NCBI RefSeq assembly: GCF_005517195.1
Contig: NZ_CP040244.1
Span: forward strand, 1,940,001-2,004,000
Direction: 5' to 3'
Origin: Streptomyces vilmorinianum
GTDB lineage: Bacteria > Actinomycetota > Actinomycetes > Streptomycetales > Streptomycetaceae
Length of the DNA: 64,000 bases
The translations under genes and the position numbers were made by a program. The notes beneath the pieces are model-generated. The model did no database searches and was not told the DNA's origin. It was given only the letters and a program-made list of their open reading frames with translations. This document shows positions 62,223-64,000 of this stretch, one piece after another (position 1 is the first letter of the stretch; the number at the start of each line of letters is the position of its first letter).

Positions 62223-64000
62223 TTACGCCTTGCGGAGGCGGAACGTCAGGGCGAGGGCCTCGTCCGTGAAGGGGGTGCCGTAGGTGTCGTCGGCCGGGCC
62301 CGTCGCGTAGTCCGTCGAGAGGACCTCGTCCGCGATCAGGTCCGCGTGGGCCGTCAGGGCCTCCGTCGTCTCCGCCGAGTCCGAGGTCCAGCGCAGGGCG
62401 ATACGGTCCGCCACGTCGAGGCCGCTGTTCTTGCGGGCCTCCTGGATCAGACGGATCGCGTCACGCGCCAGGCCCGCCCGCCGGAGCTCCGGAGTGATCT
62501 CCAGGTCCAGCGCGACCGTCGCGCCCGCGTCCGAGGCGACCGACCAGCCCTCGCGCGGGGTCTCCGTGATGATGACCTCCTCCGGGGTGAGCGTGATCTT
62601 CTCGCCGTTCACCTCCAGCGTGGCCTCGCCGGAGCGCAGCGCCAGCGACAGCGCCGCCGCGTCCGCCGCCGCCACCGCCTTCGCCACGTCCTGGACGCCC
62701 TTGCCGAAGCGCTTGCCCAGGGCGCGGAAGTTCGCCTTCGCGGTGGTGTCCACGAGAGAACCGCCGACCTCCGACAGCGACGCCAGCGAGGAGACGTTCA
62801 GCTCCTCCGTGATCTGCGCCTGGAGCTCGGGCGAGAGCTCCGAGAAGCCCGTCGCCGCCACCAGCGCCCGGGAGAGCGGCTGGCGGGTCTTGACGCCCGA
62901 CTCGGCGCGCGTGGCGCGGCCGAGCTCGACCAGGCGGCGGACCAGCAGCATCTGCCGGGACAGCGCCGGGTCGACGGCGGCCAGGTCCGGCTCCGGCCAC
63001 GTCGACAGGTGGACGGACTCCGGGGCGTCCGGCGTCACCGGAACCACCAGGTCCTGCCAGACCCGCTCCGTGATGAACGGGGTCAGCGGCGCCATGAGGC
63101 GGGTGACCGTCTCGATCACGTCGTGCAGCGTCCGCAGCGCCGCCTTGTCGCCCTGCCAGAACCGGCGCCGCGAACGACGCACGTACCAGTTCGACAGGTC
63201 GTCCACGAAGGCGGAGACGAGCTTGCCCGCGCGCTGCGTGTCGTACGACTCCAGCGCCTGCGTCACCTGGTCCACGAGCGCGTTCAGCTCGCCCAGGAGC
63301 CAGCGGTCCAGGACCGTGCGCTCGGCCGGCGCCGGGTCCGCCGCGCTCGGCGCCCAGCCCGACGTACGGGCGTACAGCGCCTGGAAGGCGACCGTGTTCC
63401 AGTACGTCAGGAGCGTCTTGCGGACGACCTCCTGGATCGTGCCGTGGCCCACCCGGCGCGCCGCCCACGGCGAGCCGCCGGCCGCCATGAACCAGCGGAC
63501 CGCGTCGGCGCCGTGCTGGTCCATCAGCGGGATCGGCTGCAGGATGTTGCCCAGGTGCTTGGACATCTTGCGGCCGTCCTCGGCGAGGATGTGGCCCAGG
63601 CAGACCACGTTCTCGTACGAGGACTTGTCGAAGACGAGCGTGCCGACCGCCATCAGCGTGTAGAACCAGCCGCGGGTCTGGTCGATCGCCTCGGAGATGA
63701 ACTGCGCCGGGTAGCGGGACTCGAAGAGTTCCTTGTTCTTGTACGGGTAGCCCCACTGCGCGAACGGCATCGAACCCGAGTCGTACCAGGCGTCGATGAC
63801 CTCCGGGACGCGCGTCGCCGTCTTCGAGCAGCTCGGGCACGGGAAGGTGACGTCGTCGATGTACGGGCGGTGCGGGTCGAGCTCCGACTGGTCCGTGCCC
63901 GTCAGCTCGGTCAGCTCGGCGCGCGAGCCCACGCACGTCAGGTGGTCGTCCTCGCAGCGCCACAGCGGCAGCGGGGTGCCCCAGTAGCGGCTGCGGGAGA
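62223..64000 (-). CDS. ileS: isoleucyl-tRNA synthetase, C-terminal part (5' end outside window)
   Basis: The frame is open to the end of the window, so 592 codons of the C-terminal part are seen. SRYWGTPLPLW belongs to the catalytic domain; VTFPCPSCSKTATRVPEVID and YDSGSMPFAQW follow, and GRKMSKHLGN is the KMSKS loop, with His as last residue. The anticodon-binding helical domain (WYVRRSRRRFWQGDKAALRT) and a long C-terminal extension complete it. The late domain with FRALGKRFGKGVQDVAKAV is typical of the type 2, eukaryote-like IleRS group; the HIGH motif is outside the window. Convergent with the dcw cluster. Confidence 0.96.
   Translation of the reverse strand, partial: SRSRYWGTPLPLWRCEDDHLTCVGSRAELTELTGTDQSELDPHRPYIDDVTFPCPSCSKTATRVPEVIDAWYDSGSMPFAQWGYPYKNKELFESRYPAQFISEAIDQTRGWFYTLMAVGTLVFDKSSYENVVCLGHILAEDGRKMSKHLGNILQPIPLMDQHGADAVRWFMAAGGSPWAARRVGHGTIQEVVRKTLLTYWNTVAFQALYARTSGWAPSAADPAPAERTVLDRWLLGELNALVDQVTQALESYDTQRAGKLVSAFVDDLSNWYVRRSRRRFWQGDKAALRTLHDVIETVTRLMAPLTPFITERVWQDLVVPVTPDAPESVHLSTWPEPDLAAVDPALSRQMLLVRRLVELGRATRAESGVKTRQPLSRALVAATGFSELSPELQAQITEELNVSSLASLSEVGGSLVDTTAKANFRALGKRFGKGVQDVAKAVAAADAAALSLALRSGEATLEVNGEKITLTPEEVIITETPREGWSVASDAGATVALDLEITPELRRAGLARDAIRLIQEARKNSGLDVADRIALRWTSDSAETTEALTAHADLIADEVLSTDYATGPADDTYGTPFTDEALALTFRLRKA

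Noticed and set aside
61346..62283. Plus-strand open frames of over 300 codons after divIVA
   Set aside because: They run through the 47-48 bp minisatellite, repeat with its period in more than one frame, and lack a ribosome site.

Overview
The window is a high-GC actinobacterial chromosome segment with the gene content and order of a Streptomyces core region: GTG/TTG starts, coding density on both strands, a glkA-pfkA-aroH-bfr-thi block leading into the division and cell wall (dcw) cluster that ends with divIVA and ileS. The species cannot be named from the sequence. No prophage, insertion sequence, CRISPR array, tRNA, rRNA or biosynthetic gene cluster was seen.

Layout. 1-10.6 kb, carbon metabolism and signalling: SRPBCC protein (cut by the window edge), ArsA-like ATPase, DUF5304 protein, glucokinase, EEP-family protein, a hydrolase/membrane-protein pair, acyltransferase, a NarL-type two-component system, 6-phosphofructokinase and a D-2-hydroxyacid dehydrogenase. 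10.6-19.4 kb: fused anthranilate synthase with a Trp leader peptide and attenuator, a large secreted amidase with C-terminal beta-propeller-like repeats, class II DAHP synthase, the bacterioferritin pair behind an iron box, a molybdopterin oxidoreductase-fold protein, and a His-rich DUF4396 membrane protein behind a CsoR-like copper operator. 19.4-28.1 kb: endonuclease IV, a four-PASTA Ser/Thr kinase, thiO-thiS-thiG behind a TPP riboswitch, an FAD reductase, an Rv2175c-type DNA-binding protein, thiE and metF. 28.1-37.2 kb: a Tyr/Gln-rich membrane protein, CrtI-like oxidoreductase, DUF4126, a TetR/YhgE/ABC-like operon with a clear operator, HEPN-type protein, methyltransferase, and DUF3040 preceded by a structured leader. 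37.3-37.6 kb: a non-coding imperfect palindrome of about 285 bp. 37.7-43.2 kb: MoxR-DUF58-transglutaminase operon (minus strand) and carbonic anhydrase. 43.4-61.3 kb: dcw cluster rsmH-ftsL-ftsI-murE-murF-mraY-murD-ftsW-murG-ftsQ-ftsZ-pgeF-yggS-sepF-yggT-divIVA, all plus strand, many stop/start overlaps, no mraZ. 61.36-62.13 kb: a 47-48 bp-period GC-rich minisatellite. 62.2-64 kb: 3' part of ileS on the minus strand.

How it fits together. The dcw genes make lipid II (murE, murF, mraY, murD, murG) and the divisome/polar growth machinery (ftsL, ftsI, ftsW, ftsQ, ftsZ, sepF, yggT, divIVA). GlkA and PfkA feed glycolysis; DAHP synthase and TrpEG cover entry to and a branch of the aromatic pathway. 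Most genes are ordinary housekeeping. The notable content is regulatory and repetitive: nested inverted repeats before pfkA, the trp attenuator, metal-responsive boxes, a TetR palindrome, structured leaders before DUF3040 and ftsZ, and two unusual intergenic repeat blocks. I found no convincing wholly new multi-gene system; the best candidates for undescribed biology are the CsoR-box/DUF4396 unit, the TetR-YhgE-degenerate ABC operon and the DUF3040 leader RNA.
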